This document shows, in pieces, positions 1 through 10,300 of a stretch of 40,945 bases of DNA. The translations under genes and the position numbers were made by a program. Numbering within the stretch: position 1 is the first letter of the stretch; each line of letters opens with the position of its first letter. The notes beneath the pieces are model-generated. The model ran no database searches. It saw nothing but the letters and a program-made list of their open reading frames with translations, and was not told the DNA's origin. Origin of the DNA: Acidimicrobiia bacterium (GTDB taxonomy: Bacteria; Actinomycetota; Acidimicrobiia; Acidimicrobiales; AC-14); assembly GCA_023265045.1 (NCBI GenBank), contig JAHFUQ010000022.1, positions 1 through 40,945 of the forward strand, read 5' to 3'.

Positions 1-244
1 CGGTCACAGGGCGGAAGGCCACCTCGCTCGTTGAGGGCGTGGCGCGACCCCAGAGGACGCTGAACTGGCGACGGCGAGCCATGTCGAGCGCCTCTCGGGC
101 CAGCCGGGACTTGCCCACGCCCGCCTCACCGATCAGCATGAGAGTCGAGCCGCGGCGCTCTTCGGCAACGGCTGTCACGGCGGCGTGAAGCTCCTCGAGC
201 TCCGCACTCCGACCGACCAGCACAGGGCAGAGGACGGACCGCAT
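1..244 (-). CDS. ATPase-type transcriptional regulator, N-terminus only (partial)
   Basis: Only the first 81 codons are inside the window; the gene runs off the left edge. The translation begins MRSVLCPVLVGRSAELEELH and then shows a clear Walker A motif, GEAGVGKS, near residues 40-47. A 'VGR-x-x-EL' motif followed by a P-loop is the usual opening of AAA_16/STAND ATPases, including the large LuxR-type (LAL) regulators and the BTAD/adenylate-cyclase-linked ATPases. The start is the ATG at 242-244. The rest (C-terminal HTH, TPR or cyclase part) cannot be seen, so whether it binds DNA is unknown. A second protein with the same front-end architecture lies at 36518-39412. Confidence 0.75.
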   Translation of the reverse strand, partial: MRSVLCPVLVGRSAELEELHAAVTAVAEERRGSTLMLIGEAGVGKSRLAREALDMARRRQFSVLWGRATPSTSEVAFRPVT

Positions 245-295
245 CGCACATGAGTATCGCGGCTACCGAGCGGCGGTGGGCGGCGTGCGTCGCTG

Positions 296-742
296 TCACG
301 AGGAGCCTCGGACGTCAAGCCATACGCGCCTCCCCAGACCGCGAGCGAGCGCAACGAGCGTCGCAGCTGTCGGGTTGGGGGAGCGCATGGTGAACAGGTG
401 CCAGCGGCATCGGGCGGCAGGCCCGCCTGCCGAGCAAGCTCGGACTTCGCCAAAGCGAGCGTCTCGACGTTCGTCGATCGATCGGACCGGCGCGTCGATG
501 GCCCGCACAGTGGCAGCGGCATCCTGGTAGGCGCGCTCGTACTCGGGGAGAGCCATTTCCGGACAGGCCGGACCACCGGCGATTCCGCGTCGGAGGAGGT
601 CGATGATCGCCCGCCACTGCGGACCGTTGGCTAGCGGGATCGGCGGCGGACAGGTCGTGTGCCCGATCCCGCGGGCGGCGTAGCGTAGGACCGGCCGGTG
701 CTCGTCGAGGAGGCGCTCTCCTAGGGCTGAGGCCGCGCCGAA
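296..742 (-). pseudogene. Remnant of an HTH (XRE-like) regulator, two frameshifts
   Basis: No single frame is intact, but two overlapping frames carry pieces of one protein. The frame from 742 down reads ...LANGPQWRAIIDLLRRGIAG... then PEYERAYQDAAATVRAIDAP. The middle piece, SELARQAGLPPDAA, a typical HTH recognition region, is in the neighbouring frame. The C-terminal piece, MRSPNPTAATLVALARGLG, returns to the first frame and ends at the TGA at 296. The order (HTH, then 'NPT-x-ATL-x-ALARGLG') is that of XRE-type regulators. There is an in-frame TGA at 743-745 and no ATG/GTG/TTG start between it and the internal ATG at 554-556, so the 5' end also looks lost. Sequencing indels are an alternative to true decay. 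Confidence 0.5.
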
Positions 743-798
743 TCATTCTCCAGGCTGATGTGCCCCGGCCGCTTTTGCCTTAGCTTTTCGGAGTGCTC

Positions 799-3312
799 GT
801 GATCGATCGGAATGCCGTCGAGTCACTGGTGTCATCGGTAGGATCGGCGGCGGCCGCCGAGTTGCTCGAGTCGGCGATCGAGGACCTTCCCACGCGCGTC
901 GAGGACGTCACGTCGGCCGCGCCGGCGGCGTTGGTGGATCGGGCCCACGCGCTCGCGTCGACCGCGACAATCGCCGGAGCGGTGGCTCTCGCGGCGCGTG
1001 CGAAGGAGATCGAAGTGGCGGCGCGGGACGGGACGCCGATTGACCAGCGTGCGATGGTCGAGGACCTCGAACGCCTGTCAGCCGCCGCCTGCGCCGAGCT
1101 GCGCCGGCAGCTCGACCACCTGAAGGGGGCAGCGCAGACCCGAGCCGACGACCGGCCCAGACCCGCCCTGGCGTGGCTGACATGGAAAGTCTTCGCCGCG
1201 TTCGCGGTTTGCGCGGTCCTAATCCGGATCCCCATCCCGACGACGCGGGCAGGGCAGATCTGGGTGATCTCCATGTCAACCCTCAGCGTCGGCTCGATGT
1301 GGCTCGGCGCGTCCCGCGTGCAACCGGGCGAACGGAAGCCTGGCTACTACCTCGCCTTGGGCTGGTCGATCTATCTGTTCGGCGACATCATCTGGTACTA
1401 CTTCGCCCTTATTCGGCACGTCGTGCCCCGGCTGCCTTCGACCCCGGACATCGTGTTCAACCTCGACGACTTCCCGACCTTTCTCGGGATGCTGCTCCTC
1501 ATCCGGCGCCGGAACCCGAGTCGCGATCGCGGCGGCGTGATCGACGCGGCCATCATCGCTGTGGTCGCCGGGCTCGTCATGTGGGTGTACATGGACGTCC
1601 TGACGACGCTCTCGGCCGCCACACCCATCGCCCAGCGTGTGGTCTCCCTGAAGTATGTCGTCGAGGGCATTGCGTACATCGCCCTCGCCGGCCGTCTGCT
1701 GCTTCTGCCGGGCCGCCGGCCGGCCGCCGATGTCTTCTTAACGGGTGCGCTGGTCAGCCGCTGCATCGGCGATTTCCTCATCGGCTTCACGACGCTCGCC
1801 CCGTTCGGCATCCAGCTCTACTACTTCGCATACCTCGTGGCGTTCCTGCTCGCGGGAACGGCGTTGCTCCATCCGAGCTTCTCCGCCAAGGGCACGGCCG
1901 CGACGAGCTCCGCCTCCGACGTGCGGGTTTTCCGACTGGTCTTCCTCGGCGCGGCCATCCTGGTCGCGCCGCTCATCCTGGCGCTCAGAAGCGCGGCCGG
2001 CGACTACCAGGACGTTCCCGTCATCGTCACGGCGTTGTTCGTGCTCCTGCTCCTCGTCATGGCCCGCACGGGCGCGCTCATGAACTCCTTGCGTTCAGCC
2101 CGGGCGCAGGCGGAAATGGCCAACCAAGCGAAGAGCGCGTTCCTGGCCATGATGAGCCACGAGATGCGGACACCGCTCAACGCCGTGATCGGCCTCTCAG
2201 GGCTGGTGCTGGAGGGCGACCTTGCACCCGACCAGCGGGCGAGCTTGGAAACGGTCGTCTCGAGCGGGCGACTGCTACTCGGCTCCATCAACGACGTCTT
2301 GGACTTCTCCAAGGCGGAATCCGGCTCGATGGCGTTGGAGCTGGCGCCCTTTGACCTGGGCGAGTGCATCGACTCGGCGATCGGCATCGTCGCCCCGGCC
2401 GCCGGGCCGAAGCAGCTGCGGCTTCGACGGCACGTCGACGACGACGTACCGAGGATGGTCGTCGGCGACGTCACGCGTCTTCGCCAGGTTCTCGTCAATC
2501 TCCTCGTGAACGCGGTGAAGTTCACGGAGGTGGGCGGCATCGATCTTCGGGCGCGGATCGACCCCGACGCCCCAGGCTCGGCGGCCGCCGAGCCCGGCGC
2601 CGCCAGGGGACGGCCGGTGACGCTCCAGTTCAGCGTCACCGACACCGGCATCGGCATTCCGGCCGATGCACAGTCGCGGATCTTCGAGTCGTTCTCGCAG
2701 GTAGACCTGTCGACGACGCGCCGCTACGGGGGGACGGGGCTAGGCCTCGCCATCAGCCGCCGGCTGTGCCAGCTCATGGGAGGTCGGATGTGGGTCGAGA
2801 GCGAGTCTGGGGTGGGATCGACGTTCTCCTTCACCGCCGTGTTCAATGTCGGTGGGGACGGCGCCGCACCCTGTTCAGACGTGCACGAGCTGAGGCTCGG
2901 CGGCAGGCGAGGCGGGACGGTTGGCGACCCGTCCTTGCGGGTCCTCGTGGTCGAGGACCAACCCGTGAATCAGGAGGTCGCCCTGCGGCTCTTGGCCCGA
3001 TTGGGCTACCGCGCTGATATCGCGGTGAACGGCCTGGAGGCGATCGACGCGATCGCGCGCCACGCCTACGACATCGTGTTCATGGACATGCGCATGCCGG
3101 AGATGGACGGCCTGAGCGCCTGCCAGGCGATCCGGGAGCGCTGGCCGACGGACGGGCCGAGGATCGTCGCGATCACCGCCAACGCCAGCCGGGTCGATCG
3201 CCAGGCGTGCCTGGACGTCGGGATGGACGACTTCTTGGCCAAGCCGATCACCCTCGATGACCTCGCCGATGCGCTCGACCGGTGCTCGGCACAACCTCCA
3301 GGACCAAGCTGA
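799..3312 (+). CDS. Membrane hybrid sensor histidine kinase with receiver domain
   Basis: This 837-residue kinase probably senses a membrane or envelope signal and passes phosphate to its own receiver. Residues ~1-105 form a helical segment with H50 in an 'AHAL' motif resembling an Hpt phosphotransfer domain, but the usual K-G after it is missing. About ten hydrophobic segments follow (~115-425). The DHp helix holds [11 protein letters not shown] with phospho-acceptor H454. The ATPase domain shows [17 protein letters not shown] and GTGLGLAIS. The C-terminal receiver has [15 protein letters not shown] with D763, and AKPI with K815. I prefer the GTG at 799 because GGAG (790-793) lies five bases upstream; the GTG at 793 would overlap that site. 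A hairpin follows the stop. The NarL-type regulator opposite may be its partner, but that is inference. Confidence 0.93.
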   Translation: MIDRNAVESLVSSVGSAAAAELLESAIEDLPTRVEDVTSAAPAALVDRAHALASTATIAGAVALAARAKEIEVAARDGTPIDQRAMVEDLERLSAAACAELRRQLDHLKGAAQTRADDRPRPALAWLTWKVFAAFAVCAVLIRIPIPTTRAGQIWVISMSTLSVGSMWLGASRVQPGERKPGYYLALGWSIYLFGDIIWYYFALIRHVVPRLPSTPDIVFNLDDFPTFLGMLLLIRRRNPSRDRGGVIDAAIIAVVAGLVMWVYMDVLTTLSAATPIAQRVVSLKYVVEGIAYIALAGRLLLLPGRRPAADVFLTGALVSRCIGDFLIGFTTLAPFGIQLYYFAYLVAFLLAGTALLHPSFSAKGTAATSSASDVRVFRLVFLGAAILVAPLILALRSAAGDYQDVPVIVTALFVLLLLVMARTGALMNSLRSARAQAEMANQAKSAFLAMMSHEMRTPLNAVIGLSGLVLEGDLAPDQRASLETVVSSGRLLLGSINDVLDFSKAESGSMALELAPFDLGECIDSAIGIVAPAAGPKQLRLRRHVDDDVPRMVVGDVTRLRQVLVNLLVNAVKFTEVGGIDLRARIDPDAPGSAAAEPGAARGRPVTLQFSVTDTGIGIPADAQSRIFESFSQVDLSTTRRYGGTGLGLAISRRLCQLMGGRMWVESESGVGSTFSFTAVFNVGGDGAAPCSDVHELRLGGRRGGTVGDPSLRVLVVEDQPVNQEVALRLLARLGYRADIAVNGLEAIDAIARHAYDIVFMDMRMPEMDGLSACQAIRERWPTDGPRIVAITANASRVDRQACLDVGMDDFLAKPITLDDLADALDRCSAQPPGPS

Positions 3313-3319
3313 TTTTCGG

Positions 3320-3340
3320 GTCGGCGGCTCGGCCGCCGAC
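3320..3340. terminator. Hairpin between convergent kinase and regulator genes
   Basis: A perfect 9-bp stem, GTCGGCGGC / GCCGCCGAC, with a 3-base TCG loop sits 8 bases after the kinase stop. No clear T-run follows on either strand, so it is a GC-rich actinobacterial-type candidate that could serve both convergent genes. Confidence 0.6.
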
Positions 3341-3400
3341 GGCCTGACCTGGACTTTCGTGGCCGGGGCGCGGCCCTCAGGCCTCTTGATAAGCAGGGTC

Positions 3401-4135
3401 CTAGCGGACACGGCCGGGCGCGACCAAACCTGATTCGTAGGCCGCAATCACCAGCTGGGCCCGCTCGCGGGCGCCCAGCTTGGTAAGCAGCCGGCTGACG
3501 TGGGTCTTCGTCGTGGCCATGCTGATGTGCAGCTTGGCGGAGATCTCGAGGTTGGTCAGCCCGCGCCCGATGGCGATCAGCACTTCTCGCTCCCGTCCCG
3601 TCACGTCTGTGGGGAGCGCGGGCGTATCACGCGCCATGGACGGCGTCGCGACGAATGTGTTGATGAGTTTGCGGGTCATCGAAGGCGAGATCAGGCCGTC
3701 GCCTGACGCCACAATGCGAATCCCTTGCAGGAGCTCCTCGGGCGACGCGCTTTTCAGCATGAACCCGCTGGCGCCGGCCCGGAGGGCTTGGTACAGGTAC
3801 TCGTCGAGGGCGAAGGTGGTCAGGACGAGGACCCTTGTGCCCGGGCTCGCTTGCAGGATTCGCCGCGTGGTCTCGATGCCGTCAAGCGGCTGCATGCGGA
3901 TGTCGGTGACGACCAGCGGAGGGTGCAGCTGGCCGGCCAGCGCGATCGCCGTGACGCCGTCGGTCGCCTCGCCGACGATCTCCAGGTCGGGCTGCGGCTC
4001 GATGATCGACCTCAGCCACCGGCAGACCAGCGCGTCGTCATCGACGACGACTATCCCGGTTCGGCGACCGGACGCGCCCTCATGAAGACCCGTCAAGTTG
4101 TCGTGCCCCCTGGCGGCGCAGTCTAACGGGCGCAT
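3401..4135 (-). CDS. NarL/FixJ-type response regulator with LuxR HTH
   Basis: A two-domain transcription factor of 244 residues from the chosen ATG. The receiver starts at GIVVVDDDALV, has the phospho-acceptor in VVTDIRMQPLDG (D78 in this numbering) and a LKSASPEELL segment carrying the conserved lysine. The C-terminal LuxR HTH reads LTNLEISAKLHIS then THVSRLLTKLGARERAQLV, ending a few residues before the stop. The start is uncertain: an ATG at 4195 adds 20 poorly coding residues, and a TTG at 4096, preceded by AGGGGG, gives a start closer to the receiver. It converges on the hybrid kinase at 799, and the hairpin at 3320-3340 lies between the two. Pairing with that kinase is plausible but unproven, because the kinase already carries its own receiver. 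Confidence 0.9.
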   Translation of the reverse strand: MRPLDCAARGHDNLTGLHEGASGRRTGIVVVDDDALVCRWLRSIIEPQPDLEIVGEATDGVTAIALAGQLHPPLVVTDIRMQPLDGIETTRRILQASPGTRVLVLTTFALDEYLYQALRAGASGFMLKSASPEELLQGIRIVASGDGLISPSMTRKLINTFVATPSMARDTPALPTDVTGREREVLIAIGRGLTNLEISAKLHISMATTKTHVSRLLTKLGARERAQLVIAAYESGLVAPGRVR

Positions 4136-4246
4136 CAGTCCCGAGGATGACCATGCAAACCCGTCTGGCGAACGACGCGAATGAGACAGAAGCATGACGA
4201 CTTTGCGACCTGCTTCCCCGACGATCTCCTGGTCTGTCGGCGCATG

Positions 4247-4260
4247 GTGCGCCGGCGCAC
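4247..4260. repeat. 14-bp perfect palindrome upstream of the giant gene
   Basis: GTGCGCCGGCGCAC is a perfect palindrome about 105 bases before the start of the 2,924-residue protein, between it and the divergent response regulator. It could be an operator or simply chance in GC-rich DNA. No convincing -10/-35 pair was found beside it. Confidence 0.3.
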
Positions 4261-4364
4261 AACGGGGGGGCCAGGGTGAGCCGAGGGGTGGTCACGACGA
4301 ATGACGCCACCCCGCGGCTCGTTGTCTGATCCTCCTTGACGTCCCATCGGGGGAGGGGAGAGCC

Positions 4365-7300
4365 ATGTCCGTCGTCCGCAGGCCCGTCCGAACCGTTGTC
4401 TTGCTGGTCGTCCTCCTGGTCGGTTTCGGATCACTGCCGATCCCCGCGGACGCAGTCGTCCTCGGCGGCGCGGCGAACAGCACGCTTAAGCGCGAGCCCC
4501 AGCTCACGCCGGCCAAGCTCGGTGACAACTCGATGCCGGGTCTGATGTACGCCGACCCGACCGAAGGGATCGACCTCGTCGACCCGCCCGAGGCCAACAA
4601 CCAGGGCTCGGCCCAGCTCTCGCTCCCCCTCGGCATTCCGCAAGGGCGGGGCGGCGTGCAACCCGACCTCACCCTGCAGTATGACTCCAGCGGCGGGAGC
4701 AGCTGGCTCGGCATGGGGTGGGACCTGAACCTCGGCGACATCACCGTGGACACCGAGTTCGGCGTTCCGCGGTACGACCCCAATCGCGAGACTGAGACCT
4801 ACCTGCTCGACGGTGTCCGGCTGAGCCCCACGGCGATCACGGGCGAACCCGGGCCTCGCGTCAGTGATCGGGCGGACTTCACGCGGCAGGTCGACGACGA
4901 CTTCGACCTGATCATCCGCCATGGGACCAACCCGACGAACTACTGGTGGGAGATCCGCACCAAGATGGGTGGCATCAGGTGGTACGGCGCGACGCCGGAC
5001 CGGGGCGGGCCGACCGGCGGCGTGCCTGATGACGACGGCACGCTTGTCGCCGGGGAGGGCGCCTTCGACACGACGGCCGTCCTGAGGGACAGCGACCCTT
5101 CCGGCAACATCTACCGCTGGGGGCTCAGCGCGGAGCGCGACGTCGGCGTGAACATGATGCGGTACCACTACCAGCAGCTCGACGGCATTCAAATCGCGGG
5201 CGGCGGCGCCACCGGCAAGCAGCTGTACCTGACGAGGATCGAGTACACGGATACCTCCGACGTCGGCGGCCGGCCAACCGATCCCTTCGATGACGGGTCG
5301 TACCAGGTCAGGTTCCTGCGCGACGGCGACGTCGGCGCCACGAAGCACCGCAAGGACGTGGCCGTCAGCGGTCGTGGGGGTTTTCTGGAGGTCAGCCCCG
5401 ACCTGCTGCGCCGGGTTGAAGTGAACTACGGCGCGCCGACGAGCGGGTGCCCCGGCGCGACCGAAGCGAATCCTCACTGCATCAAGCCGCGGTCCTACAA
5501 CCAGCTGGCCAAAGCGTTCAACTTCAACTACAACGTCGATGGACCTTACGGGAAGGCCCTTCTGACGTCCGTCGACCAGATCGGCTCCGACAACCAGGTC
5601 TATGCCACCAACGGCTTCGAGTACTTCAACGAAGTCCGCGACGGCGACGATTACAACGGCTTCTCGAGCGCCGACTGGACCTCGCCCAACGACGGCCTCG
5701 GGCAGCAGCTCGTCACCCAGACCCTGGGCGGGAGCGCCCTCGGCTCTTCCAACACCATAGAGGCCGACGGCCACATCTACCTGGGCTTCGCCCCGTTCGA
5801 CCCCCTCAAGGAAGGTTCGATCGGCGGCTCGGTCACGATCAAGGGTGGCGTGACGGAGTCCACGGCGGAGCTGCTCGACATCAACGGCGACCAGCTTCCC
5901 GACAAGGTCTGGCGGGACGGCACCGACATCAAGTTCCGTCTGAACAAGGCTCGTCCGGGCGGCGAGGAGAAGTTCGACGACGACGACCACACCGCGGGGG
6001 GCATCAGCACGCTCTCCAGCGAATGGAACATCGGCGTCGGCGGCGCGGTCGAAGCATATGTAGGGGGCTCCGTCCAGTTCAGCGTGGCCGGTGAAGTCGC
6101 AGTCGGCGAGGCCTACTTCACCGACGTGAACAGCGATGGACTGGCTGACCTTGTCGAGGGTGGCAGGGTGCAGTTCAACCACCTCGACGCCGACGGCATC
6201 CCGCACTTCTCCGCCGACAGCGGCCAGACCCGTGTTCCGGTCGAGTCGAAGATGCTCCAGCTCCCCCCGATCGACGAGCTCCAGGCCCTCGAGGACCAGC
6301 AGCGGGCCCAATCTCCGCTGCAGGACACCGTGCGGCGCTGGACGGCGCCCTTCGACGGCGTGATCTCGATCGTCGGCCCGGTGACGCTCGACCCCCAGCC
6401 CGACCCGCTGCGGCCGGCCGACCCCTACAAGGGCGACGGCGTGCGGGTGGCAATCGAGCACCACACGACTTCCCTCATTGTGCCTGGGACGCTGCTGTGG
6501 GCGCAGAGCCTGGCCAGCCCTGGCCAGGTCGCCACGCCGGTCGGCGTGAGCGCCGTTCCGGTCAGCGCCGGCGACGCTATCTACTTCCGGCTCCAGTCCG
6601 TCGACGACGGTCGCCGCGACCAGGTGAAGTGGGACCCGGTGATCCAGTACGTCGGACAGGGCGAGCAGCTCGACGTCAACGGGCTCGACTACTTCAAGTA
6701 CACCGCCTCCAAGGAGTTCACGCTCGGTGGTCGCGCCAACATCTCCGTCCAGCTGCCGCTGGACGGGCATGTCAAGATCGGCGGTACCGTCCACAAGGCC
6801 CGGGCCACGACCGACGACGTGACCGTCCTCGCGGTTCTCACCAGGCAGGACGGAACAACGTTGTCGAAGACGGGCCCGCTGGTCCCGGCCGCGGCGACCG
6901 GCGACTATCCCGTCGCCGTCGAGTTCGACGTCCACGGACCGACGGACAAGAAGTTCGACTCCATCGCGCTCAAGATTTCAACCGACTCCCCGGTCGACGT
7001 CAGCGGGTTGTCGTGGACAAGCGACAACGGCTTGGACGGCCCGCCGATGTACTACACAACGGCCACCAAGCCGGACGGGACACGGATCACGACCGTGGTC
7101 AACAACGAGTACGTCATCCAGCTCCATCCGCTCTACGACGTCGCCCTCTACACCGCGAAGAACACGTCGGAGCCCCAGATCGCGCCGGTGCTCTTCCCTG
7201 ACAACGGCAACTCGAACACCCACGAGACGAAGCAGATCACCGGGATCGAGGCGGATGTCATCGCCACGGGCCTGTTCGCCAACTTCGCGCTTCCCGGCCG

Positions 7301-10300
7301 CGTCGTGTTCACGGTCAAGGATCGCGGCGGTTACGTATGCAAGGGAATCCTGACTTTGCAGCCCGTCGAGAATGGTCCGCCTCCCGCGGACTCCTTCACC
7401 TGCCCGGCGTTCGACGCCAAGGAGGGCGAGCCGTACTGGTTCGACTTCACGGCGCCAAACGCCAAGCTCGTGGCGCTCGGTGGCCTCCACCTATCGGTGG
7501 AGGGCGTCGACGACGACCACGTCGTCATGCACTGGCCGGGGGCGGAGCTGGACCCCGACAACATGACCGTTTGGCCCGAGGCGTACCGCGGCTGGGCCTT
7601 CGCGGGCTACAACGGCGATGGTTCCCTGGCGACCCAGCCCATCGACCCGACCGCCTTCAGGCTCAGCAAGGACGACTACCCCGACCCCGACGAAGAGGAC
7701 GACCATCCCGACAGCTTCGACGATGCCCGACCCGAGATGCATTCGGGTTACAAGAACCCGACCCAGGGCAGGTCGTTCCCGTACATCCCGTTCTTCCTGC
7801 AGAACAAAGACCTGAAGGCGGGCACGGTCTCGAGCATGGATGCCGTCTGGCGGGGCCTGAAGGAAAACACGGTTGGTGCGGCGGCGTTCGTGCGCTCGTC
7901 CCGGACCGCAGCCGACGACCCGAGCGTCACCCGGCTGACGGGTGTCGGGAAGGGCGGCGAGACGGTCAGCGCGGTGCGCAAGGTCGGTGTCACCGGTCCG
8001 ACCTTCTCCGCCGCGGTGGGCGCGTTCGTGGTCGGTGCGGCACTCACGTTCGGCACGAGCTTCGGGATGCTCGACTACGTCGACATGAACGGCGACGGGT
8101 TCCCCGACGTGGTCGCACCGGGATATGTCAAGTACACGGGCCCGCGTGGTGCGTACTACGACGGCTACAAGGACCAAGGCGGCGGCGTCGACCCGGCCCA
8201 GGACATCACGATCGGGATCAGCGTTGGCTTCGACGGATCCGTCGGTGATGTGAACGGCAACGCCGAGGGCGACGCCAACAGCTCCGGGAACACGCCCAAG
8301 AACGGCAAGGCGGGGAAGACCAAGACGTCGTCCTCGTCCGCCGGGGCCGGCGACGACGGCAACGACAAGGAATACGGCATGAGCATCGGCGCCGAGGCTG
8401 AGATCTCCAATGGCTTCACCAACCCGGTGGCGCCCGCCGGCTTCGAGGACGTGGGTAAGGCCATCCAGGAGCTCGGCGAGTACGTGGGCATCCCAACCGA
8501 CTTCGAGCGGGAGCTTGACGACGTCAACGGCGACGGCCTCCCCGACGAGATCCTCGTCAAGCCCGGCGGCGTGTACGTCAGGCTCAACCTCGGCTACGGC
8601 TTCGCCAGTGAGGTCAAGTGGGCCGACGGGGGGCTCGAGACGGCCTTCTCAGCCGGCATCTCGCTGGAGCCCGGCCTCGGGTTCCAGATTTTCAACCGAG
8701 GGTACTCGGGCGGCATCGGGATCAGCGGCGACGTCGACTTGCCCATCTACTCGTGGGCCGACCTGAACGGGGACGACATCCTCGACCGCATGTACCGGTC
8801 CGGCGCCGAGGTCAAAGTCTCGTTCGGCACCGGAAACGGCCTCGGCGACGAGATCGACTATGGCAGCTTCGCCGACGGCAGCATCCAGCTCCTCGGCCCG
8901 CTTGCGGTCAGCGGCGGCGAGATGGCCGGCCTCAACGAGACGAAGGGCCTGGGCGTCGGCTTCGACGTCACCATCCCCGTCGGCCCGCTCTGCATCGTCG
9001 GCTGCTGGATCATCATCAACCCGGGGGTACACGTCGCGACGAGCTACTCGTCGACTCGAGTCACCGTGGCGGACATCAACGGCGACGGCTACGCGGACTC
9101 CTTGGCATCCAACGAGGACAGCGGGGTCAACGTCAAACTCAACAAGCACGGGCGGACCAACCTGCTCATGGCTGTGCACAACCCACTGGGCGGCGCCATC
9201 AACCTCGATTACGACCGGGACGGCAACACCGTGGCCCAGCCCAACTCGGTGTGGACCATGACCAAGGTCGAGGTCGACGACGGGCGGCCGGGCGACGGCG
9301 TCGACAAGCAGCTGACCACCTACGAGTACCACGGCAACAAGTACAGCCCGCTGGAGCGCGAGATCCTGGGCTACGAGACCGTCATCGAGCGCCAGCACGC
9401 CGACCAGAGCGACGCCAACCCCTACGACGACCCGGTGCTGCGCAGGATCGAGCGGCACTACCGGAACGAGACCATCTTCGACCAGGGGCTCGTCACCAGT
9501 GTGGCGTTGCAGACGCCCACCGGCACGCCCACGCCCCTGAAGGCCACCACGACGGCTTGGAAGCTCGTGGAGCTCAAGGACCTGAAGGACGGGCCGGCGG
9601 CGAAGGAGGCCGACCTCGGGCGCCGCGACGACGACCCTGCCGACACCCGGTTCTTCGGGATGGCCGTGGCCCGGCTACGCACGAGCGTCGAGCACTTCTG
9701 GTACGACGCCGACGGCCACGAGGGCCAGCGCACCTTGTCGACCTACGAGTACGACGACCTCGGCAACGTCAGCCTCCAAATTGACGAGGGAGAGTCCGAG
9801 AACCCGGCCGACAACGTCAAGGCCATCACCACGTGGACGAGCTGCCAGGACTCGGCGTCGGCTGACCTCAAGGTTCCGTTCCCGTGCCCGGCTCCTCAGC
9901 CCGTGGGGCGTGTGTCACCGCTCTGGAGCCCGTTCCGGTGCCCGACGTGGACCAGCATCCCGGCCACGTTCCAGGTGCTCGACGCCGATGGCAAGGCCAT
10001 GCGTGAGCGCAACGGGTCCCCGGCGCTGTGCGACAACAGCTCGGTGACCCATCTCGAAGAGAGCCTGGGTGGCGGGGTGTCGGCGCTGACCGAGCTCGAC
10101 TACGACGAGTGGGGGAGCTACAACCACATCGTCTACCCGCCCAACGCCAACGGCCAGCGGGTGCGGATCGACTACGTCTACGACGACGAGGCGGGCCACG
10201 CCAATGTCGCCAAGACGACCCGCAGCATCTGCATGACCGCCACTGCGGACGACGACCCGTGTGCGTCCGACGAACCGGCCGGTGTGCTGGAGGTCGCCAC

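Noticed and set aside
4431-6935. Long open frame of 834 codons on the minus strand
   Set aside because: It is the antisense of the giant gene. The plus strand has a signal peptide, SpvB and D-x-N-x-D motifs in the same span, while the minus translation shows no domain and is Arg/Val/Gly-biased as expected for a shadow.
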